Assembly: GCA_016934415.1 (NCBI GenBank)
Contig: JAFGSW010000058.1
Location: 103,044 to 167,043, forward strand
DNA from: Spirochaetales bacterium
GTDB lineage: Bacteria > Spirochaetota > Spirochaetia > SZUA-6 > RPPD01
Length of the DNA stretch: 64,000 nt
Direction of reading: 5' to 3'
Shown here: one piece after another, positions 36,282 to 44,768 of the stretch
How positions within the stretch are numbered: position 1 is the first letter of the stretch
Layout: each line of letters starts with the position of its first letter
Position numbers and translations under genes: made by a program
The notes under the pieces: model-generated
Told to the model about the DNA's origin: nothing
Seen by the model: the letters and a program-made list of their open reading frames with translations, nothing else
Database searches by the model: none

Positions 36282-36647
36282 ATGAAATCGCGTAAAGACC
36301 TCCTTCGCGAATATAAAGAGCGAAAAAAGACGGCCGGGGTGTACCGGATCCGAAATACCCTCAACGGGAAATCGTTCTTGGCTAGCACCCTGGACCTGGA
36401 CGGGCGCCTCAACAGCCACCGCTTCCGGCTTTCCGCCGGAAGCCACCCCAATGAGGCGCTGCAGCGCGACTGGAACGGACTCGGAGCGGACGCGTTTGCC
36501 TTCGAAACCTGCGAGACGGTGGCGGTGAAGGAGACCCCCGGGTTCGATCCGGAGGCCGAGCTGAGTCTGCTTGAGGAGATTTGGATCGAGCGTGCGGCGG
36601 CGGAGGGGGGCCTCTACAATACCGATAAGAACCTGCGCCGGCCGTAG
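36282..36647 (+). CDS. GIY-YIG domain protein
   Basis: 121 residues with a single GIY-YIG-like domain: AGVYRIRNTLNGKSFLAST (about 18-36) is the core, followed by a conserved Arg in GRLNSHRFRLSAGSHPN and a late Glu (LLEEIWIERA). In place of the second Tyr-Ile-Gly the protein has Phe-Leu-Ala, so nuclease activity is uncertain. Small GIY-YIG proteins of this form, with SHPNEALQRDW, are frequent and mostly of unknown role. It lies just beyond the right border of the biosynthetic locus. Confidence 0.8.
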   Translation: MKSRKDLLREYKERKKTAGVYRIRNTLNGKSFLASTLDLDGRLNSHRFRLSAGSHPNEALQRDWNGLGADAFAFETCETVAVKETPGFDPEAELSLLEEIWIERAAAEGGLYNTDKNLRRP

Positions 36648-36752
36648 CACGGGCGGGGAACGATTCTCCGCGGCGACGCGCCTCGTGAAAATGCTTGCGT
36701 TTTCCGGGAGTCCGATACTATAATCATCCCATCATGCGTCAGTGGAGGCTGC

Positions 36753-37436
36753 ATGTTCGATAATTGGATCATCAAACACAACCGGACGGATCTCGACCAT
36801 TATAAGAACCTGAAGCGCGCGCTCGGGGTGATGGGGATCCTGCTCCCCTTCGTTCTTATGATCGGGGGGGCCGTCTTCGCCGGGCTGGACGTGCAAAAAT
36901 CGGTGAGCCACTACTACCATACCAACATGCGGGACGCGCTCGTCGGGCTGTTGGCGGCGGTATCGATATTTCTCATCACCTATTCCGGCTACGGATTCAT
37001 CGACAGCGTCGTCACCACGCTCACCGGCGCCGCGGGCGCCGGGGTCATTCTTTTTCCCTGTCCGACCGACCCGGAAATACCGTTTGCCCCGGTCGGAATT
37101 TTCCAGCTTCCCCAAAGCGTTTCCGGAATACCCCACCTCATATGCGCGGGGGCTTTCTTCTTTCTGCTCGCCGTCAATTCGCTTTTCCTTTTTACCGTGA
37201 CCGATCCGCGGAAGTGGGGGCCGAAGAAATTGCTCAGGAACGTCGTCTACATCGTCTGCGGCATTGTCATGCTCGCCTGCCTGGCGGCCCTGCTCGTCAT
37301 CGTCCTGGCCGCGCCCGATTTTTTGGCTTCGACGCGGATCGGCCTCGTGTTCGAGACGATCATGCTGTTCGCGTTCGGCGTTTCCTGGCTCGTCAAGGGC
37401 AATGTCCCCTTCTTCCGGGACAAGAAAACCGGCTGA
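36753..37436 (+). CDS. multi-spanning membrane protein
   Basis: 227 residues with six or seven hydrophobic helices (MGILLPFVLMIGGAVFAGL, ALVGLLAAVSIFLITYSGY, LICAGAFFFLLAVNSLFLF, VVYIVCGIVMLACLAALLVIV and more). The segment SVSHYYHTNMRDALVG between helices 1 and 2 is a conserved-looking motif of a DUF998-like group. No charge pattern or ligand motif reveals the role. Convergent with the MATE gene; their stop regions share a hairpin. Confidence 0.7.
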   Translation: MFDNWIIKHNRTDLDHYKNLKRALGVMGILLPFVLMIGGAVFAGLDVQKSVSHYYHTNMRDALVGLLAAVSIFLITYSGYGFIDSVVTTLTGAAGAGVILFPCPTDPEIPFAPVGIFQLPQSVSGIPHLICAGAFFFLLAVNSLFLFTVTDPRKWGPKKLLRNVVYIVCGIVMLACLAALLVIVLAAPDFLASTRIGLVFETIMLFAFGVSWLVKGNVPFFRDKKTG

Positions 37437-37438
37437 GC

Positions 37439-37473
37439 CGGACGTTGAAAAAGATCGATTCATTCAACGTCCG
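37439..37473. terminator. hairpin between convergent genes
   Basis: CGGACGTTGAA (37439-37449) pairs with TTCAACGTCCG (37463-37473) over 11 bp. The MATE reading frame ends inside it. It probably ends or protects transcripts from both sides. Confidence 0.5.
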
Positions 37474-38881
37474 AAAATGCTTCCTCCTTGAGTGCCGGAA
37501 CCTCGGTCGCCCGTTTCGTCTGCCAGACTTTGCTTCGCCAGCGAAAGAACATGATGATGCCGCGCGTCCATTCGTCGCAGGCGATTCCGAGCCAGATGCC
37601 GACTACGCCCCAATGAAGCACGAGCCCGAAGAGGAAGCCGCCCAGCACGCCGATCCCCCACATTGAAATCACCCCCATCATCACCGGGAAGCGCACGTCG
37701 CCCGCGCCTTTCAGCGCGCTGATGATGACCAGGTTGAAGGTGCGGCCGGTTTCGAGGGCCATGCACATGAGAATGAGGGTGGTGGCGAGCTCGAAGATGT
37801 TCTTGTCCATGGGGAAGATGCCCAAAAGCGGCCGCCGCAGGAGTGAGACCACGCCGGTGAGCGCCGCGGCCAGACCGAAGGCGACGTAAAAATACTTGAG
37901 CACTTTCCGATAGGCTTCCTCCTTGCGCCCCGCGCCCACGAGGTAGCCTGTGACGATCTGGGTGCCCTGCCCGACGGATTTGCCCAGGTTGGCGATGAAA
38001 CGGGAGAAGAGGAAGGCGTAGTTGTAGGCCGGCAGGTTCACCTGCGCCGCCGGAGGCAGGCCTTCGTCCATCCGCACCACAAAGAAACTCAAGACCATGC
38101 CCGCGAGGCTGTAGAGGAGATATTCCGTCCCGGTGGGCACTCCAATCTTGAGGATTTCCTTCATGGACCCCGTGGTGACGATCCGGAAGCGCCTGAACGA
38201 CCATCCGATCTCTTTTTTCCGGAGGATGAAAAAGAACATGACCGCCGCGGCCAGGGCCTGGCTCACCACGGTGGAGACGGCCACGCCCGCCACGCCCCAT
38301 TGCGGGAAGCCGAACGCGCCGTAGATGAAACCGATATTGCCGAAAATGTTGAGCACGTTGGCGGCCGCGTTGATGATCATGGGGTGCCGGGTGTATCCGT
38401 ACGAGCGGAGGATCGTGCTGAACCCGGAATTGAAGGCGATGACGATTGAGAAGGAGCCGTAGATCGTGAGGTAATCCCCGGCGAAAGAGGCGCGGACGGG
38501 CGAGAGCCCGTACGCCCCGATGATGACGCGCGTGAGCGAGAACATGAAAACGCTCAAGAGCGTTCCGACTGCCGTAATCAGCACGGTGCTCGTCATCACG
38601 GTGCGGCCGGCTTTTTCCGCCTGCTTGGCGCCGAGATATTGGGTCGTCACGATCCCCGCCCCGGCAATGACCATGGTGATGAATATATTGATAAAGAACA
38701 CGAACGAGCCGCACAGCCCGACGGCGGCCACGGCGTCGTCGCCGTACCTGACGCCGCCGACGACCAGGCCGCTCACCATAAACATGTCGGTGAAGGAAAA
38801 GACGTAATGGAGGACGTTTTCGATCAGGATCGGGACGGTGATGGGCAGAATGGTCATGCGTTTATCGAGCGTCGAGGACAC
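37460..38881 (-). CDS. MATE family efflux transporter
   Basis: 473 residues, 12 membrane helices in two bundles. The N-terminal half shows ITVPILIENVLHYVFSFTDMFMVSG and QYLGAKQAEKAGRTVMTS; the second half SRFIANLGKSVGQGTQIVTGYLVGAGRKEEA. These are MatE family landmarks for drug or metabolite export driven by Na+ or H+. GTG 38881 is preferred over ATG 38857, because AAAGGA lies before it. It is the nearest exporter to the lipid locus, but a link is speculative. Confidence 0.9.
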   Translation of the reverse strand: MSSTLDKRMTILPITVPILIENVLHYVFSFTDMFMVSGLVVGGVRYGDDAVAAVGLCGSFVFFINIFITMVIAGAGIVTTQYLGAKQAEKAGRTVMTSTVLITAVGTLLSVFMFSLTRVIIGAYGLSPVRASFAGDYLTIYGSFSIVIAFNSGFSTILRSYGYTRHPMIINAAANVLNIFGNIGFIYGAFGFPQWGVAGVAVSTVVSQALAAAVMFFFILRKKEIGWSFRRFRIVTTGSMKEILKIGVPTGTEYLLYSLAGMVLSFFVVRMDEGLPPAAQVNLPAYNYAFLFSRFIANLGKSVGQGTQIVTGYLVGAGRKEEAYRKVLKYFYVAFGLAAALTGVVSLLRRPLLGIFPMDKNIFELATTLILMCMALETGRTFNLVIISALKGAGDVRFPVMMGVISMWGIGVLGGFLFGLVLHWGVVGIWLGIACDEWTRGIIMFFRWRSKVWQTKRATEVPALKEEAFSDVE

Positions 38882-39017
38882 GATAGTGCAATCCTTTAAG
38901 GCTTGAGGCCGGTCCGGTTAGGCAACCAGATTAAGGTAATATTTTTCCGCCTCTTCGTAAACCGGCGCCGGCCGGAACCCGGCAAGCGGCGCGATCACGG
39001 CGGGAAAAGCGTTGAAA

Positions 39018-39046
39018 AAGAGGCTGTCCTTTTGGGACAGCCTCTT
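39018..39046 (-). terminator. intrinsic terminator
   Basis: AAGAGGCTGTCC and GGACAGCCTCTT form a 12-bp stem, followed on the minus strand by TTTTTC. It lies 36 bases after the lipoprotein gene. The same sequence ends the clostripain gene at 54.7 kb. Confidence 0.8.
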
Positions 39047-39082
39047 GAAGATCCATTCCGATTCCAGGCGGCGTTATCGATT

Positions 39083-40012
39083 CTACTGCTGATCCGGCTT
39101 CGCTTCCTGGAACGTTCCGAGGTAGTGCGGCACGAAAAGATACAGGTACGGGATGACGGAGCTGGAGAGGCTTTTTTTGAAGAGCTGTTCGTATTCCGGC
39201 GATGCCATGAATTTGTCCAGGTCGTTTTTGCCTCGCACCTGCGCAACGGGCAGGGGGAAAAGGTGGTTTTCAAACTGATCGGGATTGAGGAATTTCACCC
39301 TGTTCGACCGGCTGTCGGCGATCCGTTTCCCGCTTTTACCGTCGAAGAGGGCCCACTCGTACGTCACGGTCGCCTTGACCGCGTACTGGTTGGGAGCCAG
39401 TGAGATATTACTCATCCCGGTCGTGACGGGCTTCGCGGTCGCCTTGACGACATCGGCGTACACGGTCATCTCGCCCGCCAGAACGACGTCCGCGCCGCTT
39501 TCAGCCGCCAGACCGGTGACTGCCGCTGCGTCGTCCTTGAAGGGATCGAGGGTTTTGGCGAGGGAGACCACCGTGGGATGGCCGGTGACGGGATTCCCCT
39601 TTTCGTCGGCGCTCGTGATGGTCTCCATTTTGAAGCCCGGCGCGACGCCTTTGTACTCGTAGGGGACGTTTCCTGAAAGGTAATCCACCCAGGCCGCCTG
39701 GGCGATGCCGGGAAGCTTGTCCCTGGTGACGTAAAAATCCCCGGCCGCTTCCGGCGCCGGTACGACGATGAGGACCACCTTGTCCACGCCCTCGTAACTG
39801 CCGCCGATGATGCCGGCGCCCTCCTCATTGCCCACTTTCATGGTGATGTAGTGATTGTTTTCCAGGGTGAGCTTGAATCGGGCCACGCCCAGCGTCTTGA
39901 CTGACGAAAGCTCCTTGATCTCAGGCGGGGTTTTTTCGGTGACGTAGACCATGCTGGCGCATCCGGCCAAAACGGCGCAGGCGCATACCAGCATTGCGAT
40001 ACTCTTTTTCAT
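39083..40012 (-). CDS. hypothetical lipoprotein
   Basis: 309 residues. MKKSIAMLVCACAVLAGCAS is a clear lipoprotein signal with lipobox LAGC (C18). The mature part has a VKTLGVARFKLTLENNHYI strand near its start, AAVTGLAAESGADVVLAGEMTVYAD in the middle (like CsgG/FlgO-related proteins) and TVTYEWALFDGKSGKRIADSRS, which also suggests that group. Function unknown, in the envelope. AGGAGG lies 6 bases before the ATG and a promoter is visible. Confidence 0.8.
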   Translation of the reverse strand: MKKSIAMLVCACAVLAGCASMVYVTEKTPPEIKELSSVKTLGVARFKLTLENNHYITMKVGNEEGAGIIGGSYEGVDKVVLIVVPAPEAAGDFYVTRDKLPGIAQAAWVDYLSGNVPYEYKGVAPGFKMETITSADEKGNPVTGHPTVVSLAKTLDPFKDDAAAVTGLAAESGADVVLAGEMTVYADVVKATAKPVTTGMSNISLAPNQYAVKATVTYEWALFDGKSGKRIADSRSNRVKFLNPDQFENHLFPLPVAQVRGKNDLDKFMASPEYEQLFKKSLSSSVIPYLYLFVPHYLGTFQEAKPDQQ

Positions 40013-40045
40013 GACAACCTCCTCAGTATTGTGTCGTTACGCACA

Positions 40046-40073
40046 ATTCTATGGAAATCGTCGCCGACGTCAA
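40046..40073 (-). promoter_or_regulatory. promoter of the lipoprotein gene
   Basis: TTGACG (40073-40068), 16 bases, TAGAAT (40051-40046) on the minus strand, 33 bases before the start. Confidence 0.6.
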
Positions 40074-40157
40074 ACTCTTTATAAAAAAAACGTCCGGTGG
40101 CCGGACCTCGTTTCCGCCATTGAACGGCGGCTGCGGTTCGGATAGAGTTGAACCTGC

Positions 40158-40859
40158 ATGCGAGGAGATAGAGAGAAACTCAGCAGGGAGCTCGACAAGG
40201 ATTCGATCCGGCAAAACATGAGCCGGTTCACCCGGCGGGCGTGGGGCCTCGTCGACGTGCCGCCCCGGCCGACCATTCTCACCATGGGCTGCGGGTCCGG
40301 GGCGGTCGGCGCCGGGCTCGCGGTCGAGCTCGCCGTCTTGAGCGGCGGCATTGTCACCGCGGTCGGTCAAGACCGGGCGGCCCTGAGTCGCCTGCGCCGG
40401 ACGGCCGCGGCGCTCCGCCTTTCGGGGAGCATCCGCGTCGCGGCCGCCGACATCCTGCGTTTCCGCGTCCGGCCCGCCTCCTGCGACGTTGTCTGGAGCG
40501 AGGGGGCGGTGGCGGCCGTCGGCTTCGAGCGGGCCGCGGAGCGCTGGCGGGCGCACCTGAAGCCCGGCGGATTCCTGGCGATCCATGACGAGATACGCGA
40601 CCACGAACGGAAGCTTTCGGCGCTGCCCGGGCTCGGCTTCGAGATCGTCTCCCACTTCGTCGTTCCCGTCGACGACTGGCTCACTCTGTATTTCCGGCCC
40701 CTCGGGACGCGCCTGCGCGAGCTGGCTGACACATACGCCCGGCGCCCGGACATGCTCGACGCGCTGAAAGAAGAGGGGGCCGAGCTCGAGGCGTTTGAAA
40801 CCCACCCCGAGGAGTTTGCGTCGGTTTTTTACGTGTTGAAGAAACAGGTGGATCGATAA
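40158..40859 (+). CDS. SAM-dependent methyltransferase
   Basis: 233 residues, class I fold. Motif I is ILTMGCGSGAVGAGLA (about 40-55), followed by VTAVGQDRAAL, AAADILRF, CDVVWSEGAVAAVGFERAAERW and HLKPGGFLAIHDE. The VWSEG segment, where a D/E lies at motif IV, resembles MerR-linked and arsenite-type methyltransferases, but the substrate is not clear. Divergent from the lipoprotein gene. A 30-bp palindrome follows it. Confidence 0.8.
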   Translation: MRGDREKLSRELDKDSIRQNMSRFTRRAWGLVDVPPRPTILTMGCGSGAVGAGLAVELAVLSGGIVTAVGQDRAALSRLRRTAAALRLSGSIRVAAADILRFRVRPASCDVVWSEGAVAAVGFERAAERWRAHLKPGGFLAIHDEIRDHERKLSALPGLGFEIVSHFVVPVDDWLTLYFRPLGTRLRELADTYARRPDMLDALKEEGAELEAFETHPEEFASVFYVLKKQVDR

Positions 40860-40870
40860 GAAGCGACAGG

Positions 40871-40900
40871 TGTAGAGACGCACGGCCGTGCGTCTCTACA
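40871..40900. repeat. perfect 30-bp palindrome
   Basis: TGTAGAGACGCACGG joined to its exact inverse complement without a spacer. It has no U-run. The sequence is of a kind scattered widely in bacterial intergenic DNA. Confidence 0.7.
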
Positions 40901-41005
40901 ATAATTGTGTGATAGGCATCGTCAAGGTGCCGGGACAGCCGATGGTTTGATCAACGGTCGAATAATCGGTATATTTATCGCACGTAACACGCCACGAGGA
41001 GCCCC

Positions 41006-42238
41006 ATTATCATCGAGAAACTCATTCGCCGCCTGCGCGGGATCAATCCCGATATCTTCCTCTTCGCCGGCGCGCTTCTGTTCGTCGGGTTCTCCCAGGG
41101 AACGGTCGACTCGACCTTCAACAACTTCCTGAAGGAGTCCTTCGGGATCAACAGCCTCGAGCGCAGCGTCATCGAGCTGCCGCGGGAATTGCCGGGCTTC
41201 CTGGTGGCTTTCGTTTCGGCTTTTCTCTTTCTGCTGGGCCCCCGGCGCACGGCCGCCGTCGCCAACCTGCTCGCCGCGGCCGGGATTTTCTGCATCGGCC
41301 TCTTTTCGATCAACTTTCCCGTCATGCTCGTCTGGTTGTTCATATTCAGCATGGGGCAGCACATTTTCCTGCCCCTGAACTCGAGCCTGGGCATCGACCT
41401 GGCCCGGGAGGGCGGACACGGACGCCGGCTCGGACAGTTCGGGGGCGTGCAGAACCTGGCGTATATCGGCGGGAGCCTCCTCATCCTTCTGGGGTTCGGC
41501 GCACTGCACTTCACCTTCCGCGGCTCGTACTTCATCGCCGCGGGCGGCTACCTGCTGGCGGCGGTCATGCTCTTCCTTATGAAGCCGGACAAGCCGGTGC
41601 CAGGCAGGCTGCGCCTCCGGCTCAAGAAGGAATACTCGCTTTTCTACTGGCTCAACATCCTCTACGGCACGCGCAAGCAGATTTTTCTCACCTTCGCCCC
41701 GTGGGTGCTCGTGTTCGAATTCCGGCAGAATGTCCAGACCGTGGCCTTCCTGCTCGTCGTCGCCGGGGCCATCGGCATTCTCTTCCGGCCGATCCTCGGC
41801 CGGCTCATCGACCGTCTCGGCGAGCGCTTCATTTTGGCGGGCGAAGGGGCGATCCTCGTTTTCGTCTGCCTCGGCTACGGGCTTACCAAGAGCCTCTTCG
41901 GCCCCGGCGTGGGGCTCGTCGTCGCGTGCGTCTGCTACATCATGGACAGCCTGCTCATGTCGGTCACCATGGCCCGGGCCACCTACCTCCGGAAGATCGC
42001 CCGCTCGCCCGAGGAGGTGGCGCCCGCATTGAGCATGGCCACCACCATCGATCACGCCTTCTCCATCAGCATCGCGCTCCTGGGAGGCGTTCTCTGGAGC
42101 TTCTTCGGTTACCAGGCGGTCTTCCTCATGGGCGCGGCGATCGCGGCGGTGAATTTTTTCTCCGCCCTGCGCATCCGGCTGCCGGCGCATGGTTTGAGGC
42201 CGGGCGCTGCGGGTACCCCGGCGGGCGGGGAGTCTTGA
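41006..42238 (+). CDS. MFS transporter with probable ATT start
   Basis: Twelve-helix major facilitator. The first ordinary start (TTG 41189) would remove the first helix. The frame is open from TAA 40985, but contains no ATG, GTG or TTG until then. A perfect GAGGAG stands 6 bases before ATT 41006, so translation probably starts at ATT, giving about 410 residues beginning I-I-I-E-K-L-I-R-R. Helix 1 then reads DIFLFAGALLFVGFSQGTVDSTF. Other parts: GPRRTAAVANLLAA, FGGVQNLAYIGGSLLILLGFG, FRPILGRLIDRLGERFILAGEG. Substrate unknown. A terminator follows. Confidence 0.75.
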   Translation: MIIEKLIRRLRGINPDIFLFAGALLFVGFSQGTVDSTFNNFLKESFGINSLERSVIELPRELPGFLVAFVSAFLFLLGPRRTAAVANLLAAAGIFCIGLFSINFPVMLVWLFIFSMGQHIFLPLNSSLGIDLAREGGHGRRLGQFGGVQNLAYIGGSLLILLGFGALHFTFRGSYFIAAGGYLLAAVMLFLMKPDKPVPGRLRLRLKKEYSLFYWLNILYGTRKQIFLTFAPWVLVFEFRQNVQTVAFLLVVAGAIGILFRPILGRLIDRLGERFILAGEGAILVFVCLGYGLTKSLFGPGVGLVVACVCYIMDSLLMSVTMARATYLRKIARSPEEVAPALSMATTIDHAFSISIALLGGVLWSFFGYQAVFLMGAAIAAVNFFSALRIRLPAHGLRPGAAGTPAGGES

Positions 42239-42258
42239 GCGGCGCCCCTATAATTGTT

Positions 42259-42281
42259 GCGGGCACTCCCGCGGTTTTTTT
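42259..42281 (+). terminator. intrinsic terminator after the MFS gene
   Basis: GCGGG, loop CACT, CCCGC, then GG and seven T (42275-42281). Confidence 0.7.
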
Positions 42282-42308
42282 GCCTTTTTAAACAGTGGTT
42301 GTATATTA

Positions 42309-43340
42309 ATGCCTATGAGCGCGCTTTTGGTCGAGCTCCCCTCGGGCTCGCGCATATTTCTCAAGAAGGACAAGACCGTCATCGGCCGTCACCCGGACAA
42401 TGACGTGGTAACAAGCGGTAAATACGTGAGCCGCCGGCACTGCGCGGTCGTCAGAAGGGGCGCGAGCTTCTATCTTGAGGACCTCCAATCGTCGAACGGC
42501 ACCTTTCTCAATGGCGTGAAGATCGGGGAGCTCGCGCGCCTGCGCAACAACGACACCATCTCACTCGGGCAGAAGTCGAAAGCCTACCAGTTTCGCCGCG
42601 ATTTCACGGCCGTCCGGCGGGCCGGCGCCCTCATGCGCCGTCCCCTGCCGCTCATTGCGGCGGCCGCCGCGGTCGTCCTCATCGCCGGCGTGCTGTCGTA
42701 TGTTTTCTTTTTCCGGCGCCTGGGCCGGATCGACGTCGAACGGGGGCTGCGTACGCTCCAGCTCGTCCACGGCCGGAACGCCATTCCGAACGATCCCGCC
42801 TTCAGGGACGCCGTGGAGAAATGGGTCGAGCTCGTACGACGAGAGGACACGTTCCGGGACACGCTCGAACGGCGCGCCGCATACAAGAACGAGATCGAGG
42901 GCGTCCTCCGCGGTTCCGGCCTTCCCGCGGATTATTCCCTCATTCCGTGGGCGGAGTCCCACTACGTGCCGAGCGCGCGTAACTGGCGCTCCGGGGCGGC
43001 CGGCATGTGGCAGCTCCTGCCGGCCACGGCGCGCGCCTACGGCCTGCGGGTGGACCGCCGGGTCGACGAGCGGTTCGATCCCACGCGCTCCACCGAGGCG
43101 GCCGCGGGCTACCTCAAGGACATCGTCGCCATGTTCGGCCGGGATTCTTTTCTCCTCACCGTCGCCGCCTACAATGCCGGGGACCAGGCGGTCCTCTACG
43201 CCCTGAAGCGGATCGACGATCCGGTGAACGACCGGAACTTCTGGTATCTCCACCGGCACGACCTCCTTCCGCCCGAGACAAAGAATTACGTGCTGCACGT
43301 GGTGGCGCTCATCATCGTGGCGAACGCCACCGAGCGATAA
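42309..43340 (+). CDS. FHA - transmembrane - lytic transglycosylase (SLT) fusion
   Basis: 343 residues in three parts. Residues 5-95: FHA phosphothreonine-binding domain (VIGRHPDNDVV, SRRHCAV, SSNGTFLNG). Residues 113-136: one membrane helix (LPLIAAAAAVVLIAGVLSYVFFF). Residues 200-343: SLT/MltD-like lytic transglycosylase with catalytic E216 in IPWAESHYVPSA, GAAGMWQLLPATARAYGL and AYNAGDQAV. With the FHA inside and the enzyme in the periplasm, the protein could link Ser/Thr phosphorylation to peptidoglycan cleavage. Translation may begin at ATG 42309 or 42315. I know of no standard name. Confidence 0.88.
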   Translation: MPMSALLVELPSGSRIFLKKDKTVIGRHPDNDVVTSGKYVSRRHCAVVRRGASFYLEDLQSSNGTFLNGVKIGELARLRNNDTISLGQKSKAYQFRRDFTAVRRAGALMRRPLPLIAAAAAVVLIAGVLSYVFFFRRLGRIDVERGLRTLQLVHGRNAIPNDPAFRDAVEKWVELVRREDTFRDTLERRAAYKNEIEGVLRGSGLPADYSLIPWAESHYVPSARNWRSGAAGMWQLLPATARAYGLRVDRRVDERFDPTRSTEAAAGYLKDIVAMFGRDSFLLTVAAYNAGDQAVLYALKRIDDPVNDRNFWYLHRHDLLPPETKNYVLHVVALIIVANATER

Positions 43341-43426
43341 AAGGCGATACGGCGCGAGGGTGCGGTACGCCGGCCGCTTGAGACGCAAAAAAAGAACGGC
43401 TATACTTTGGTGTGAGGTGGTTAATC

Positions 43427-44422
43427 ATGAAGAAAGCAATCTCTTTATTCATATTTCTCACAGCAGTTATTTCAACCTGTCTTGGCGATGATTTGTATCA
43501 ATTCATGTATAAAGGAAAATACGGGTATGTTGATGAATCTTACAGAGTTATTATCGAGCCACAATACGACAGCGCGTCGGATTTTGAGAACAATATTGCG
43601 GTAGTTGAAAAAGATACTGTTTATCAGGTAATAGATTCCTCCGGGAAAGTGCTCAAGATGTTCCCCTACGATTATGTTTCTGAATTTATAGAAGGATTTG
43701 CCGCATTCAAAGAAAATAACACTTTCGGGATGATGAATCTTGACGGGAAAATAATAATAAAAGGTCTCATAAATTATGCACGATTTTCTGAAGGTTTAGC
43801 TTCTGTTCACCTTGATCTTAGGAAGTGGTATTATATAGATACGAACGGGAAAATTGTTTTTCCCACTTTCTTTAGTCTTGCACACGCATTTTCAGATGGA
43901 TTAGCCGCGGTACAAGATAGCAATTCAAATAAATGGGGCTTTATCGACAAGTCGGGCACCTATGTCATATCTCCTCAATATGATGAGGTGGCTCCCGGAG
44001 GATTTCAATATAGCCATTGCATCGTCATAAAAGACGAAAAATGCTTCTTGATAAATAAGAAAAATGATATTGTATTAAAAATCAAGCAGACGAATTCATA
44101 TATCATCGGACCTCATTTATTTGTATCCGGAGGGAATTATATTCTAGCCGGAAATTACAAATTAATGACATTCCATGGGCGGGTAGTCAAAGAAAATTTC
44201 GCGAATGTCATAGTGAAGTTTCACGATGGGTTCGCTTTTTTTGAATCCAGCAAAAACCGTAAGTGCGGAATAATCGATACGGATGGTAAATTACTCTCTC
44301 CTCCCGTATTCTCAGAAGTTAGTTTTTTTCATCATGGCAGAGCATTTATCATTAAAAATGGACAAGGGGGAATTATTGATACAAGTGGCAAAATTACTTG
44401 GGTCAAAGATTTTTTAAAGTGA
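43427..44422 (+). CDS. secreted WG-repeat protein
   Basis: 331 residues from ATG 43427 (GAGGTGG 7 bases before). MKKAISLFIFLTAVISTCLGDD is a signal peptide. The rest is WG/KWG beta repeats such as KYGYVDESYRVIIEPQYDSASDF, KWGFIDKSGTYVISPQYDEV and KCGIIDTDGKLLSPPVFSEV, seven or eight units. The gene is AT-rich compared with its neighbours. Such proteins are of unknown role, probably in protein binding in the periplasm or outside. Confidence 0.85.
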   Translation: MKKAISLFIFLTAVISTCLGDDLYQFMYKGKYGYVDESYRVIIEPQYDSASDFENNIAVVEKDTVYQVIDSSGKVLKMFPYDYVSEFIEGFAAFKENNTFGMMNLDGKIIIKGLINYARFSEGLASVHLDLRKWYYIDTNGKIVFPTFFSLAHAFSDGLAAVQDSNSNKWGFIDKSGTYVISPQYDEVAPGGFQYSHCIVIKDEKCFLINKKNDIVLKIKQTNSYIIGPHLFVSGGNYILAGNYKLMTFHGRVVKENFANVIVKFHDGFAFFESSKNRKCGIIDTDGKLLSPPVFSEVSFFHHGRAFIIKNGQGGIIDTSGKITWVKDFLK

Positions 44423-44441
44423 AGTTGAATTTTTCTTTGTC

Positions 44442-44741
44442 ATGAAATGTAAAGGGAATAACGCGAAAATGACTTGGAATATTATGCATATTCAAAGAAT
44501 TAGTTTTGTCCTAATTCTTTTAGCCCTTCCGGGCATCGCCTTTGCGCAGAAGGACAGCCGGTACGCGAGTGACATGAACCTGCCGTTTAATGACAAGGCG
44601 GGTGACTACAACCCGCAGACCGGAGACGTCACTTTAAGCGCGGCGGACGTGAGCCTGACGGCCGTTGCGGAACAATTGCCGAAAAACCAACCCGAATTGT
44701 CAAAACGCACTTTGCCGCGGCGAACAAAATATGAACAATAA
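44442..44741 (+). pseudogene. truncated secreted protein, resembles an RHS-protein N-terminus
   Basis: 99 residues. MHIQRISFVLILLALPGIAFAQ (from the third Met) is a signal peptide. After it, YASDMNLPFNDKAGDYNPQTGDVTLSAADVSL looks like the opening of a large RHS/YD-repeat protein, where a phrase such as NPxTGxxxLSxxDLSLPG is common. Then the sequence loses this character and stops (LTAVAEQLPKNQPELSKRTLPRR). I take it for a truncated gene, though a short secreted protein cannot be excluded. Confidence 0.4.
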
Positions 44742-44768
44742 ACTCCTCAGTATCACCAAGGAGGCACT

